Shown piece after piece: positions 63,970 through 64,000 of a stretch of 64,000 nucleotides of DNA (within the stretch, counting starts at the first letter, position 1; every line of letters starts with the position of its first letter). A program made the translations under genes and the position numbers. The stretch is from Paenibacillus aquistagni (GTDB lineage: Bacteria > Bacillota > Bacilli > Paenibacillales > Paenibacillaceae). Under the pieces are notes generated by a model. That model saw nothing but the letters and a program-made list of their open reading frames with translations. It was not told where the DNA came from and did not search any database. The stretch is from NCBI RefSeq assembly GCF_900177815.1, contig NZ_FXAZ01000001.1, forward strand, positions 682,001-746,000. Direction: 5' to 3'.

Positions 63970-63999
63970 TTGGAATGTTTCGGTTAAGAATGATATAAT
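63970..63999 (+). promoter_or_regulatory. Promoter at the window end for a gene outside the window
   Basis: TTGGAA (63970-63975) and TATAAT (63994-63999) are 18 bases apart, with an extended -10 TGA. No gene starts inside the window. In B. subtilis the next conserved gene after this region is miaB (ymcB), which is a reasonable guess. Confidence 0.7.
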
Positions 64000-64000
64000 T

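Overview
The window is a chromosomal housekeeping and sporulation region of a low-to-moderate GC, spore-forming Firmicute. Gene order from tsf to spoVS follows the Bacillus subtilis arrangement closely. It differs in ways that fit Paenibacillus or a close relative: an archaeal/eukaryote-type prolyl-tRNA synthetase, nrnA between rbfA and truB, rimO before pgsA, recX after recA, and a 2-oxoacid:ferredoxin oxidoreductase after the spoVS region. The genus is inferred from gene content, not proven. All supported genes are on the + strand. I see no tRNA, rRNA, CRISPR array, insertion sequence, prophage or integrase.

Layout. 1-7770: translation and envelope genes (tsf partial, pyrH, frr, uppS, cdsA, dxr, rseP, proS). 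7901-12217: the Gram-positive replicative polymerase polC. 12250-19761: the nusA-infB operon (rimP, nusA, ylxR, ylxQ, infB, rbfA, nrnA, truB), started by a clear promoter and a GNRA-capped leader hairpin. 19981-23803: ribF, rpsO, pnp. 24150-26929: ylxY deacetylase-like protein, an M16 peptidase and dut. 27105-31972: a dipicolinate/lysine block (dpaA, dpaB, asd, dapG, dapA), in which DapA makes the compound that DpaAB converts to spore dipicolinate. 32433-39453: rnjB, tepA, ylzJ, spoIIIE and a spore-cortex hydrolase. 39641-45718: the ymf cluster (two M16 proteins, the SDR ymfI, ymfJ, the P-loop protein ymfK, rodZ) and a 54-residue membrane protein. 45838-51969: yajQ, rimO, pgsA, cinA, recA, recX. 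52266-58829: rny, ymdB, a two-gene ABC exporter and spoVS. 59280-63727: M19 dipeptidase, korA-korB and pduL.

Regulation visible in the sequence includes about 23 Rho-independent terminators or terminator-like hairpins, several sigma-A promoters (many with an extended -10 TGn), a LexA box before recA, and a near-perfect CcpA cre site before rnjB. There are plausible sporulation promoters: sigma-K before dpaA, sigma-G before sleB, and a weaker sigma-H candidate before spoVS. TTG starts are frequent (nine genes), so several starts were set by Shine-Dalgarno spacing rather than by the longest reading frame.

The window is mostly well-known core genome. The least explained items are the DUF3388 protein YmfK (ACT-like domain plus P-loop), a 96-residue Asn/Gln-rich tail on TepA, the exporter pair inserted between ymdB and spoVS, a short promoter-hairpin unit upstream of recA, the cre site before rnjB, and a 375-base stretch with no recognisable gene after spoVS.
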